Assembly (NCBI GenBank): GCA_003223515.1
Contig: QHVI01000033.1
Span: forward strand, 1 to 49,900
Source: Candidatus Angelobacter sp. Gp1-AA117
Lineage (GTDB): Bacteria > Acidobacteriota > Terriglobia > Terriglobales > Acidobacteriaceae
Direction of reading: 5' to 3'
Length of the DNA: 49,900 nucleotides
A program made the position numbers and the translations under genes. A model generated the notes under the pieces. The model worked only from the letters and a program-made list of their open reading frames with translations. It had not been told where the DNA came from and searched no databases. The first letter of the stretch is position 1; every line of letters starts with the position of its first letter. This document shows, piece after piece, positions 25,546 through 33,085 of this stretch.

Positions 25546-26018
25546 CTATCACTGGAACTGGAATCGTCGCCACCACCGTCGAATGAACTGCTGTCACTTG
25601 AATCCGAGGAGCTTCCGCTGTCGTCAGAAGTGTCGGTCTCTGTGGAGCATGAATCACTGGAAGAGCTATCGCTGTCCATCTGGCAGCTATCATCTGCCGA
25701 TTGATGGTCACCGCAACTCTCATCCGTTGATTGGCTTTCGTTACAGGAGCAGGTGTCCGTGTCTGAATCGCTGACCGCAACGGAACTCGTGTTGCGGTAC
25801 CGATTGCTGTCGGTAATCCGGTTTATGGCCTCATAGGTAACCAAGTCGCTCACAAAGCTGTTGGAATTGCTGACCGAAATGTAATTATCTGGATAGCTGC
25901 GCGCCGGGGGAGTGATGAGATCGGTCATTGGCTCCTGCTGCCGCCTGCGCAGTACCACACTCGCAGCTACGACGATTACCAATAGCGCGACCAGAAAGAT
26001 CCAGATAGTGGTGTCCAT
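25542..26018 (-). CDS. membrane-anchored Ser/Asp-rich protein
   Basis: A 158-residue protein with one N-terminal TM helix (residues 4-23) followed by RRRQQEPM. There is a middle part (about 35-75) of ordinary composition (YISVSNSNSFVSDLVTYEAI). The final ~80 residues are almost only Ser, Asp, Thr, Gly and Cys, ending in a DSSSSDS-like run. It has two CxC/C-containing spots (DTCSCNE, ESCGDHQ) but no sortase motif. By the positive-inside rule the tail would be cytoplasmic. A good Shine-Dalgarno sequence (GGAAGGA) precedes the ATG. It is convergent with the hydrolase gene and overlaps its stop by 4 bp. The family is not recognised; the acidic tail could bind cations, which is an inference. Confidence 0.7.
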   Translation of the reverse strand: MDTTIWIFLVALLVIVVAASVVLRRRQQEPMTDLITPPARSYPDNYISVSNSNSFVSDLVTYEAINRITDSNRYRNTSSVAVSDSDTDTCSCNESQSTDESCGDHQSADDSCQMDSDSSSSDSCSTETDTSDDSGSSSDSSDSSSFDGGGDDSSSSDS

Positions 26019-26137
26019 GATTGTCCTTCCAGGAGAAATTCAGCTTTCACTATCTTGTGAAAACTGCGGGGACGGCGTTTCAATTTTTTTTCGAAATATA
26101 AGGGGGTGTTGGTATGACGTGTTGGTAATAATCACCG

Positions 26138-26151
26138 AGTACTAAATGCTG
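26138..26151 (-). repeat. solo TAGTACT word at a stop codon
   Basis: On the minus strand AGCATTTAGTACTCGG contains the TAG stop of the 51-residue membrane protein as part of ATTTAGTACT, the same word that forms the arms of the four-helix-bundle unit. It is short and could be chance. Confidence 0.3.
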
Positions 26152-26297
26152 ATTTTGATGACTTTGATCAATAGTCCCAGCAGCAGCAGGCAAAATCCCG
26201 CATAAGCCAGGCGCATCATCCATTTGCGCTCATCAGGCCTGGCGATGAGCATGAGCACAAAGGCAGCAAGCCACAGCAGTAAGGCAATTTTGATCAT
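26142..26297 (-). CDS. small two-TM membrane protein, 51 aa
   Basis: A minus-strand frame from ATG (26295-26297) to TAG (26142-26144) encodes MIKIALLLWLAAFVLMLIAR-PDERKWMM and then a second hydrophobic helix ending in IKVIKISI. Two TM segments (residues 3-19 and 31-47) joined by a charged cytoplasmic-type turn give a classic small membrane hairpin. A good sigma70-like promoter (TTGTAG-N16-TATAAT) lies immediately upstream; no strong Shine-Dalgarno sequence is seen. It is divergent from the 26343 gene. Function is unknown. Composition and the promoter make it likely to be real. Confidence 0.6.
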   Translation of the reverse strand: MIKIALLLWLAAFVLMLIARPDERKWMMRLAYAGFCLLLLGLLIKVIKISI

Positions 26298-26307
26298 GAG
26301 TAAAAGG

Positions 26308-26335
26308 ATTATACGTCTTCAGCCTGCTGCTACAA
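26308..26335 (-). promoter_or_regulatory. sigma70-like promoter for the 51-aa membrane protein
   Basis: On the minus strand TTGTAG (26330-26335), a 16-bp spacer and a perfect TATAAT (26308-26313) lie just upstream of the small gene. The predicted start leaves a very short leader. Confidence 0.55.
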
Positions 26336-26342
26336 TCCCCGC

Positions 26343-26708
26343 ATGACCGCCCGGACCGTGATTGGCATCATTGCAGGAAATGTCATCTTCATCGCGTCAA
26401 CGCTGCTGCTTTTTTACCTGGCTCGGGTCGATCCTCATGCTTCCGCCAGCCCGCGATTCATGGTTCTTGCGATTGTCTACGGTGTGGCTTTTGCGCTGCT
26501 CTCCGGCTTTGTTGCCGGATGGATCGGCAAGCGGGCCGACATCATCACCGGATTGGTGCTCGCCTGCATCATTGCTGTCCCTGCCGCAATCACGGTGATC
26601 AGCCGCCCCGGCGAAGGTGCGGTCTGGTCGCAGACAGCCGCTCTGTTCCTGATGGCTCCTGCTGCCCTCATGGGCGACTGGATACGTAAAAATCGCCAGT
26701 TCTCCTGA
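26343..26708 (+). CDS. small four-TM membrane protein
   Basis: A 121-residue integral membrane protein with hydrophobic helices at about 5-27, 39-62, 67-88 and 96-112. It starts with ATG at 26343, 45 bp from the divergent 51-aa gene. The loop GKRADI and C-terminal IRKNRQFS suggest both ends in the cytoplasm. The pattern resembles small conserved membrane proteins of unknown function. No catalytic motif is visible. Confidence 0.7.
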   Translation: MTARTVIGIIAGNVIFIASTLLLFYLARVDPHASASPRFMVLAIVYGVAFALLSGFVAGWIGKRADIITGLVLACIIAVPAAITVISRPGEGAVWSQTAALFLMAPAALMGDWIRKNRQFS

Positions 26709-26785
26709 AAGTTCAAGCTGTTTATACACTTACTATCAGCAACCCGCGGGTATTTACTTACTTCTAACCAACTAAGTTTCTGGGT

Positions 26786-27532
26786 ATGGTGGGTATGCGT
26801 CTGTTTACATGGATTTTAGCTGTGGTTGTGTCCTCTTCTTCGGTGCTGGCACAGGAGACGTCCAGTTCCTTTCAATTAGCAAAGTCTGATAACCCGGCCG
26901 CTCCTTCCTCAGGAGCTGTCTCCGGCCAGCAACTCCAGGCGGTCAAGCGCCTGATCAAGCGCGAACTGAAGAAGGCCATTGATGGCCGACCGTACCCACT
27001 GGCACAAGAGTGGCGGCCACTGACTACACGGGAGAAGTTCAACGTCTTTTTGAAGCGCACCTATTCTCCCGGCACTTTTGCCGGAGCAGGCATTGATGCA
27101 ATGAAAGATGACTTCCGGCACAGAAATTCAGAGTACGAACGAGGCTGGCGCGGATTAGGACAGCGCACCGGAATCGAGCTGGCCACCAGCGAATCAGACG
27201 TCTTCTTTCAGCAGTTCCTGATTCCTGCGCTGCTGAAACAGGATCCCCGGTATTTCCGCAATCCCAGCCTGCCGTTGCCGAAACGCGCTCTGTACTCGAT
27301 GAGCCGGGTGGTGATTACCCATGCGGATGATGGACACAGCACATTCAACGCCTCGCGCATTGCCGGTGGAGCGATATCACAGGCATTAAGCGACTTGTAC
27401 GTGCCAGGGCTGCGCCAGGGAATGACTCCCATCTGGAGCCGCATCAGCTTCAATCTGGTCCGCGATGCAGGCTTCAATCTGGTACATGAATTCTGGCCTG
27501 ACTTGAGGAAGAAGCTGCTTCCCAAGTGGTAG
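26786..27532 (+). CDS. exported protein of unknown function
   Basis: A 248-residue protein with a clear signal peptide (MRLFTWILAVVVSSSSVLAQ, cleavage after LAQ). The mature part is basic and aromatic. It has an N-terminal Ala/Ser-rich linker, then a helical region with EWRPLTTREKFNVFLKRTYS, a Gly-rich SPGTFAGAGIDAM, DPRYFRN, FNASRIAGGAISQALSDLYV and a C-terminal HEFWPDLRKKLLPKW. The small-residue helices may associate with the outer membrane, which is an inference. Two close in-frame ATGs (26786, 26795) are possible. The family is not recognised by name, but the layout is typical of conserved acidobacterial exported proteins. Confidence 0.75.
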   Translation: MVGMRLFTWILAVVVSSSSVLAQETSSSFQLAKSDNPAAPSSGAVSGQQLQAVKRLIKRELKKAIDGRPYPLAQEWRPLTTREKFNVFLKRTYSPGTFAGAGIDAMKDDFRHRNSEYERGWRGLGQRTGIELATSESDVFFQQFLIPALLKQDPRYFRNPSLPLPKRALYSMSRVVITHADDGHSTFNASRIAGGAISQALSDLYVPGLRQGMTPIWSRISFNLVRDAGFNLVHEFWPDLRKKLLPKW

Positions 27533-27599
27533 ATGCACGCAGCAATCAGCCCCTGAGCGTCCTTCCACAGCGAAGTTCCATGAGACAGATCAAGCTCTT

Positions 27600-27805
27600 C
27601 ACCACAGCGTGGCGAGCCACAACCAAACGGCTTTAACCGCAGAGGACGCAGAGAACGCAAAGGACGCAAAGGACGCAAAGGCAACAAAAGTAGTTGATGT
27701 GTATTGAATTTGGCGGTGTGTTGCTCCCTATGGAACGCACCCATCCTTGGCTGCGCGGGAGAATTCGTCGCAAGCAGAGAAGAATTCGAATGTTAGTAAT
27801 GCAGA
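27600..27805 (+). repeat. long dispersed repeat, copy left of marR
   Basis: The unit starts with ACCACAGCGTGGCGAGCC at 27601, continues with ACAACCAAACGGCTTTAACC and CGCAGAGGACGCAGAG tails, then a ~120-bp core (27685-27804) that recurs 976 bp to the right at 28661-28780 with about six differences by eye. A further tail (CAGAGGACGCGGAG) and an inverse copy (CTCTGCGCTCTTTGCG) fill 27800-27875. Frames here translate as Ala/Glu/Arg-rich repeat text and are not genes. Confidence 0.8.
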
Positions 27806-27945
27806 GGACGCGGAGAACGCAGAGATTTTTTTTGCAATCCTCTGCGCTCTTTGCGTTCTCTGCGGTTATTCACATCTGTCCTGCATAATCGAGCCTCCGC
27901 TTTTGAAGAATGTTTCACGGGGGTGCGTGCTCGAAATTACTTGCA

Positions 27946-27977
27946 TAGACAAATAATTGTGAGGCCTATATAATTAT
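27946..27977 (+). promoter_or_regulatory. marR promoter with overlapping candidate operator
   Basis: TAGACA (27946-27951), a 17-bp spacer and TATAAT (27969-27974) form a strong sigma70-like promoter. An interrupted palindrome ATAATT (27953-27958) ... AATTAT (27972-27977), with AGGCCT near its centre, covers the spacer and -10 box, as expected for MarR autorepression. The predicted transcript start (~27981) is next to the TTG start codon. Confidence 0.55.
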
Positions 27978-27982
27978 CCGGT

Positions 27983-28450
27983 TTGCAGAAAAGCACATCC
28001 AAAGCCGCCATTCGCTCCGTTTTTGTTGGGCGGCTGCTTCTACCCAAACTGGTTGCGAGACTCACTGAGGCGCACGACCATGCGCTGGCTTCCACAGGTC
28101 TGACTACAAAGCAGGCATCGATTCTGCTGAGTTGCGACCTGCAGGAAGCCAACACGCCTGTCGACCTTGCCCGCCTGCACGGATTGGAGGTTTCCTCCAT
28201 CACCCGCATGGTGGAACGTCTGGAAAGAAAAGGATTGTTGAAGTGTGTCCGCAATCGTGAAGACCGCCGGCAGGTGATCGTGCAGATCACCCGTAAAGGC
28301 AAGGATGCCCTGCAGCAGGCGCTGCCGATCGCGAGCCGGGTGGCGCACCATGCATGGAAGGGTGTAACAAAAAAAGAAAGAGTGGTTTTGGAGAAGATCG
28401 CCGCCAGGGTGATGAGCAATCTAGACCACAGCGTGGCGAGCCATAACTAA
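27983..28450 (+). CDS. MarR-family transcriptional regulator
   Basis: A 155-residue winged-helix regulator. Its recognition region is DLARLHGLEVSSITRMVERLERKGLL (about 60-85), with the wing NREDRRQVIVQITRKGK (about 90-106) carrying the conserved D-R-R. N- and C-terminal helices would form the dimer interface. The start is TTG at 27983, with the promoter -10 box only 9 bp upstream, so translation may be leaderless. The last residues (HSVASHN) are encoded by the dispersed repeat CCACAGCGTGGCGAGCC at 28427, so the native C-terminus has been replaced or extended. It is flanked by two copies of a 120-bp repeat. The regulated genes are unknown; autoregulation is likely. Confidence 0.87.
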   Translation: MQKSTSKAAIRSVFVGRLLLPKLVARLTEAHDHALASTGLTTKQASILLSCDLQEANTPVDLARLHGLEVSSITRMVERLERKGLLKCVRNREDRRQVIVQITRKGKDALQQALPIASRVAHHAWKGVTKKERVVLEKIAARVMSNLDHSVASHN

Positions 28451-28781
28451 AACCTTTTACCACAGCGTGGCGAGCCACAACCAAACGGCTTTAACCGCAG
28501 AGAACGCAGAGGAAGGCAAGTAAGCCGCGAATGACGCGAACTGCGCGAATCTCGCGAATCAGAAATGGGACTAGCATTTAGCTGCCCAAGCAGAATTCTT
28601 CGCGGCTTGAGACGAATTTGATTGTTAGCAATGCAGAGAACGCAAAGGGCGCAAAGGTAACAAAAGTAGTTGATGTGTATTGAATTTGGCGGTGTGTTGC
28701 TCCCTATGGACCGCACCCGCCCTTGGCTGCGCGGGAGAATTCGTCGCAAGCAGAGAAGAATTCAAACGTTAGTAATACAGG
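28427..28781 (+). repeat. long dispersed repeat, copies right of marR
   Basis: Two CCACAGCGTGGCGAGCC starts lie in tandem: one at 28427 inside the marR 3' end and one at 28459. The second is followed by CGCAGAGAACGCAGAGG, a non-matching stretch (AAGCCGCGAATGACGCGAAC and a degenerate core near 28590), and then the ~120-bp core 28661-28780 matching 27685-27804. The 28451-28829 gap holds no gene apart from this repeat text. Confidence 0.8.
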
Positions 28782-28829
28782 GGACCCCATGAATCAGCAA
28801 ATTGAACAGATATAGTAAGGAGAATTAAG

Positions 28830-29084
28830 TTGTCACAGCAATTCGTTTCTGCTGAGGGCGCCGATCCCCGTTGCGAAGAACTGAAGGCGGCCCTTAAGTT
28901 AGTCAGTGTTTATTCCCACCAGATCAACAATCAGGTCACTGTCATTGTAGGAAATTCTGAACTGGTCTACGACCTGCTGCCTCCTCACACTCCGGCCCAG
29001 GAACGCCTGGAAGAGATTGTTCGCTCAGCGCGAAGAATCGCTTCGGTTACGCAAAAGCTGTTGTCTGTGAAAATTCCGGAGTAG
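28830..29084 (+). CDS. stand-alone histidine-kinase DHp-like protein
   Basis: The 84-residue protein looks like the dimerisation/phosphotransfer half of a histidine kinase. LVSVYSHQINNQVTVIVGNS (His30) matches the H-box pattern H-x-x-N-N-x-L-T/x-x-I-x-G-N-x-E seen in HisKA domains. A second helix follows, LEEIVRSARRIASVTQKLLS. No ATP-binding domain follows, and the next gene is convergent. The start is TTG at 28830, with AAGGAG 8 bp upstream. It could be a phosphotransfer protein or a kinase relic; the short, cleanly bounded frame with a good ribosome-binding site favours a functional small protein. Confidence 0.65.
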   Translation: MSQQFVSAEGADPRCEELKAALKLVSVYSHQINNQVTVIVGNSELVYDLLPPHTPAQERLEEIVRSARRIASVTQKLLSVKIPE

Positions 29085-29107
29085 CTTTCCCCGAACATAG
29101 CTGGCTT

Positions 29108-29177
29108 CCGGACACCTTCCATAAGGTGCCCGGGAGCAATAGCTAATAGCACTCAGGGCGCAGAGAACGCAGAGGAA
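29108..29177. repeat. hairpin and repeat tail between convergent genes
   Basis: CCGG-a-CACCTT-ccat-AAGGTG-c-CCGG (29108-29133) forms a strong hairpin with no T-run. CAGGGCGCAGAGAACGCAG at 29155 is a tail of the dispersed repeat. They separate the DHp-like gene from the convergent MacB-like permease gene and may act as a weak transcription stop. Confidence 0.4.
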
Positions 29178-29194
29178 TGCGTCGCGAGGCAGCC

Positions 29195-30415
29195 TCACTC
29201 ATAGCGTAAGCTTTCAATGGGATTTAATTGCGCCGCTTTGCGCGAAGGATAGTAGCCGAAGAAGATGCCGGTACCCGCGGCGAACAGGCTGGCAAACACC
29301 ATGATCTGGGGTGAAAGCTGCAACTGCCAGTGCAGTGTGTTTTGCAGCACTGACGAAGCCAGTATCCCGACAATCACACCCAGAATCCCGCCTAACATGC
29401 TGATAATCACCGCTTCGCTCAGGAATTGAAGCTGCACGTCACCTTCTGTGGCGCCAATGGCCATGCGGATGCCGATCTCGCGCGTGCGCTGCGTAATGGA
29501 GACCAGCATGATGTTCATGATGCCTACCCCGCCCACGAGCAATGAGAGGGAGGCGGTGCTGGCCAGCAGCAAGGTAAGAAGATGGCTGGCCTGCAATTGT
29601 GCGCGGATCAACTCTTCCGGAGTGCGCAGATTGAAGTCGTCTGGCTCGCCCTGGCGCAGGTGATGACGCTCGCGCAGCAAGCCGATGATTTCCTGCGAGG
29701 TTGGCTGCATGGTGTCCGCAGACGCTGCAGAGACGAAGATGTCATCCAGCCAGAATGTCCCCGTGAGTCTCTTCTGCACCGTGGTGTAGGGCAGAACGAT
29801 GAAATCATCCTGGTCCTGCCCGGTAGATGACACTCCTTTAGCAGCAAAAACGCCGATGACGCTGCAAGGCAGATTATTCAGGCGAATCGTCTTGCCGATG
29901 GGATTCTCCTGCCCAAAGAGATTATCCACAACCGTTTGCCCGATGACGCAAACGGGGCTGGCCCGCTCCACGTCTTCCCGGGAAAAGAAACCGCCGAGGC
30001 GAACGTCCCAGCGTCGCACTTCCAGAAACCCGGGTGTTACTCCGCGATACTGAGTACCCCAGTTCAGGTTCCCATAGACCGCCTGCATACGTCCGTCTAC
30101 GTTGGGCACCACCTGCTTGATTCCGCGTATCTGTCGCTCAATGGACAGGGCATCTTCGACGATGAGAGTTCGCGAACCGCGCGAACCTACGCGGACACCG
30201 CTCTTGGCGCGGCTGCCCGCCTCGATCCAGATCATGTTATCGCCGAGGTTATGAAGCTGTTCCTCGATTTTGGCCGAGCCGGCATCTCCAATGGCTACAA
30301 CGCAGATAAAGGCGGCAATGCCAACCGCTATACCCAGAATGGTGAGCGCGCTGCGGATCTTATTGCGTCCAAGCTCGCGAAACGCCTCGGCAAAAACTGT
30401 GCGCAGGTAGTGCAT
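29195..30415 (-). CDS. MacB-like ABC transporter permease
   Basis: A 406-residue permease of the MacB/FtsX class. It has the N-terminal EAFRELGRNKIRSALTILGI with TM1 at about 20-42, a periplasmic MacB_PCD domain at about 45-245, and three C-terminal FtsX TM segments at about 280-305, 330-358 and 370-390. The family end PSRKAAQLNPIESLRYE is intact. It would pump peptides, lipids or drugs, or transmit mechanical signals, with a partner ATPase; no ATPase gene is adjacent, so the partner must be elsewhere. It is preceded by a 200-bp divergent region shared with the 30615 gene. Confidence 0.88.
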   Translation of the reverse strand: MHYLRTVFAEAFRELGRNKIRSALTILGIAVGIAAFICVVAIGDAGSAKIEEQLHNLGDNMIWIEAGSRAKSGVRVGSRGSRTLIVEDALSIERQIRGIKQVVPNVDGRMQAVYGNLNWGTQYRGVTPGFLEVRRWDVRLGGFFSREDVERASPVCVIGQTVVDNLFGQENPIGKTIRLNNLPCSVIGVFAAKGVSSTGQDQDDFIVLPYTTVQKRLTGTFWLDDIFVSAASADTMQPTSQEIIGLLRERHHLRQGEPDDFNLRTPEELIRAQLQASHLLTLLLASTASLSLLVGGVGIMNIMLVSITQRTREIGIRMAIGATEGDVQLQFLSEAVIISMLGGILGVIVGILASSVLQNTLHWQLQLSPQIMVFASLFAAGTGIFFGYYPSRKAAQLNPIESLRYE

Positions 30416-30614
30416 GGGCTCCTATCCATAATACAAAAGGAATGGCAGTTTTGATCCTGGCCGGGCAAAGCGGGATAGCATCTTCCCGCGCAGGCCAATC
30501 TGCGGTAACCCCATCTTCGTACCAGAAGGCCACAGCCTTTTTGTAATCTCGTTGGCTGTTTCTAATAGGTACATAATTGCTGCTCTTTCTACAGAGCCTA
30601 AACAGGAGGAAGCG

Positions 30615-31061
30615 ATGGAAAAGATCAATTGGCGCCGGGTACTGCTGGGAGGAATGCTTGCCGGGATTGTGCTCATCGCCCTGGCAGCCGCTTCTACGGC
30701 GATTTTTATGGGGCCCCAAAAGCTGCAAGCGGTTATGCAAGCACTTCGTCCATCCACCAGTGGCAGCATTGCGCTACTCTTCTCCATTTTTGTGTTTCTT
30801 GTTCTCGGCATCCTGATGATTGGGGCGTATGCGGCGATTCTGCCACGCTTCGGACCCGGCTCGAAAACCGCCGCAGTGGCCGGTTTGTCGGTGTGGTTGA
30901 TTGGTGTATGGCTGAGTGCCGTCGCCTTCGTCCTGAAGAGCATAGTTCTGGGTGAGCCCTTTCCGCTGCCTTCCGGACCGATGTTGCCCTGTATGTATCT
31001 GGCAATGATGATTATCAGCACTCTGGCTGGCGCTTCCGTCTATCAGGAACAGCGGAGCTAA
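30615..31061 (+). CDS. small membrane protein of unknown function
   Basis: A 148-residue membrane protein starting at ATG 30615 with a strong AGGAGG upstream. The frame extends upstream, but that part is not protein-like. Four TM helices are predicted at about 10-32, 55-78, 88-110 and 120-140. The protein starts MEKINWRRVLLGGMLAGIVL. No motif was recognised. It is followed by a 16-bp tandem duplication (GGGAATGCACTGAAC twice, 31079-31109) and then the ABC exporter gene, possibly in the same transcript. Confidence 0.75.
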   Translation: MEKINWRRVLLGGMLAGIVLIALAAASTAIFMGPQKLQAVMQALRPSTSGSIALLFSIFVFLVLGILMIGAYAAILPRFGPGSKTAAVAGLSVWLIGVWLSAVAFVLKSIVLGEPFPLPSGPMLPCMYLAMMIISTLAGASVYQEQRS

Positions 31062-31183
31062 CACGCAGAATACCTGGCGGGAATGCACTGAACCGGGAAT
31101 GCACTGAACAGAGCAATAGGCGGAATTTTGTGGGCGTTTTCTGCTGCTCTGGGCTGCATCTTATAGTTCAGGAGGCATCCTCT

Positions 31184-33085
31184 TTGTCCGCGGAGCAGCA
31201 AACTGCCAGCCTGGTTCCCGAGGAAACCCGCAGCTCGGTCAGTCTCAAAGCTCCTGAACTGTCCAGACGGCGCAAGCGGTTGAGTATCCGGGAGTTATTG
31301 CGTCCACACAAATGGTCGCTGCTGCTCGGCCTGCTGGCGGTTACGGGCGAAGCGCTGGCCAATCTGCTGGAACCATGGCCGCTGAAGATCGTGGTCGATT
31401 ATGTATTCCGCTCCCGTGATTCCAGCGGCGCTCTAGCTGGTTTCGTGAATTCATGGTTCGGCTCTGACAAGCTGGCCCTCGTCAAATTTGCCTGCTTGGC
31501 CGTGCTGCTGATTGCCGTGCTCGATGCACTCTCGACTTATTGGGAGAAGTACCTCACCACCAGCATCGGGCAGTGGATTTCCTATGACCTGCGCCGCACA
31601 CTCTATGCCCATATCCAGCGCCTCTCGCTTGCATTCCACGACGAGAAGCGCACCGGAGACCTGATCAGTCGCGTTACCAGTGACGTAGATAATATCCAGA
31701 GCTTTATCACCTCAGGATTGCTCAGCACCTTCATCAATGTAATCACCCTGGTGGGCATGGTTGCAGTCATGTTCTGGCTCAATTGGCAATTCACCTTGAT
31801 CGCCCTGTCGGTTGCCCCGGTGCTATTCATGGTGGTCTATACCTACACGCGGCGCATCAAGAAGGCCTCCCGCGCGGTGCGCAAAAAGGAAAGCCAGGTG
31901 TTTTCAGTAGTGGAAGAGGTGCTCTCTTCCATGCGCGTGGTGAAAGCCTTTACGCGTGAAGACTACGAGCAGAAACGGCTGGAGAAAGCCAGCCTCGAAG
32001 AAGTGGAGAGCGCGTTAAAGGCGCGCAGCCTCAAGGCCAAACTTACTCCCCTGGTGGACGTAATCGTTGCCGTGGGCACCTGTCTCACGCTCTATTTCGG
32101 TGCACGCCTGATTTTGAATCAGGCTTTATCGGCCGGTTCGCTGGTGCTCTTCTACCAGTATCTGACCAAGATGTATAAGCCCATGCAGGAACTCTCGAAG
32201 ATGACTGACACCTACTCCAAGGCGGCTGTCGGGTACGAGCGCATCCAGGAGGTACTGCAAACTGATAAAGAGGTCCGCGATCTTCCCCGGGCCAAACGCG
32301 CACCTGAATTAAAAGGAAAGATCGAATTCGAGCATGTGTCTTTCTCTTACTCGCCTGACCAGCCCATTCTCAATGACATGAGCTTCACCATTGAACCAGG
32401 ACAGGTGGCTGCAATCGTGGGGCCCACTGGAGTGGGCAAAACCACTATCGCGAGTATGATTGCCCGCTTTTATGATCCAGTGGAGGGCGTGGTGACAATC
32501 GACAGCACGGATATCAAGCTCTTCAAGCAGAAAACCCTGCGCGAGCAGATGAGCTTTGTGCTGCAGGAAAACGTGCTCTTTCACGGCACCATCTGGCAGA
32601 ACATTGCTTATGGCAAGCCTGAGGCAACGCGCGAAGAGATCATCCGCGCGGCAGAACTGGCGAATGCGGTGGAATTCATCGAGAAGATGCCGGAAGGTTA
32701 TAACAGCCTGGTAGGTGAGCGCGGCGTGACTCTTTCAGGCGGACAGCGCCAGCGCATTGCCATTGCGCGCGCCATCATTCGCAATACGCCGATCCTGATT
32801 CTCGATGAACCCAGCTCCGGCCTAGATGCCGCCTCAGAAAAGCTGGTGTTTGAAGCGCTCGATCGCCTCATGGAAGGCAAGACAGCCATTGTGATCGCCC
32901 ACCGGCTGGCCACAATTCAACGCGCCGACTTGATTCTGGTGGTGGAGGATGGGGCCATTGTCGAGAGCGGCAAACATGACGAATTGCTCAAACAGGGCGG
33001 CCTGTACGCTGAACTGCATGAATTGCAATTCAATGTTGCAGAAGAGACTGAGAAGCCTCCGAAGCAGCGCCGCCGCGCTTCATAG
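31184..33085 (+). CDS. MsbA-type ABC exporter (fused TM and ATPase domains)
   Basis: A 633-residue half-transporter. An exporter TM domain with six helices spans about 55-340 and carries the coupling-helix text RVTSDVDNIQSFITSGLLST. The ATPase domain has Walker [10 protein letters not shown] (about 415), Q-loop VLQENVLFHGTIWQNI, signature LSGGQRQRIAIARAI, Walker B ILILDEPSSGLDA and H-loop IVIAHRLATI. It is an exporter of lipids, drugs or peptides; MsbA-like lipid A export is possible but not provable. The start was set at TTG 31184 because AGGAGG lies 8 bp upstream. A GTG start at 31130 would add 18 residues of poor quality. It ends convergent with the exported kinase-like gene, overlapping by a few bases. 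Confidence 0.9.
   Translation: MSAEQQTASLVPEETRSSVSLKAPELSRRRKRLSIRELLRPHKWSLLLGLLAVTGEALANLLEPWPLKIVVDYVFRSRDSSGALAGFVNSWFGSDKLALVKFACLAVLLIAVLDALSTYWEKYLTTSIGQWISYDLRRTLYAHIQRLSLAFHDEKRTGDLISRVTSDVDNIQSFITSGLLSTFINVITLVGMVAVMFWLNWQFTLIALSVAPVLFMVVYTYTRRIKKASRAVRKKESQVFSVVEEVLSSMRVVKAFTREDYEQKRLEKASLEEVESALKARSLKAKLTPLVDVIVAVGTCLTLYFGARLILNQALSAGSLVLFYQYLTKMYKPMQELSKMTDTYSKAAVGYERIQEVLQTDKEVRDLPRAKRAPELKGKIEFEHVSFSYSPDQPILNDMSFTIEPGQVAAIVGPTGVGKTTIASMIARFYDPVEGVVTIDSTDIKLFKQKTLREQMSFVLQENVLFHGTIWQNIAYGKPEATREEIIRAAELANAVEFIEKMPEGYNSLVGERGVTLSGGQRQRIAIARAIIRNTPILILDEPSSGLDAASEKLVFEALDRLMEGKTAIVIAHRLATIQRADLILVVEDGAIVESGKHDELLKQGGLYAELHELQFNVAEETEKPPKQRRRAS

Noticed and set aside
27694-27956. 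short frames with Asn-Ala-Glu-Asp-Ala-Glu-type text
   Set aside because: They are translations of the CGCAGAGGACGC dispersed repeat and recur wherever it does, so they are not genes.
31079-31109. tandem 16-bp duplication before the ABC exporter
   Set aside because: Only two copies with no palindrome or operator symmetry; treated as a simple slippage duplication rather than a regulatory site.
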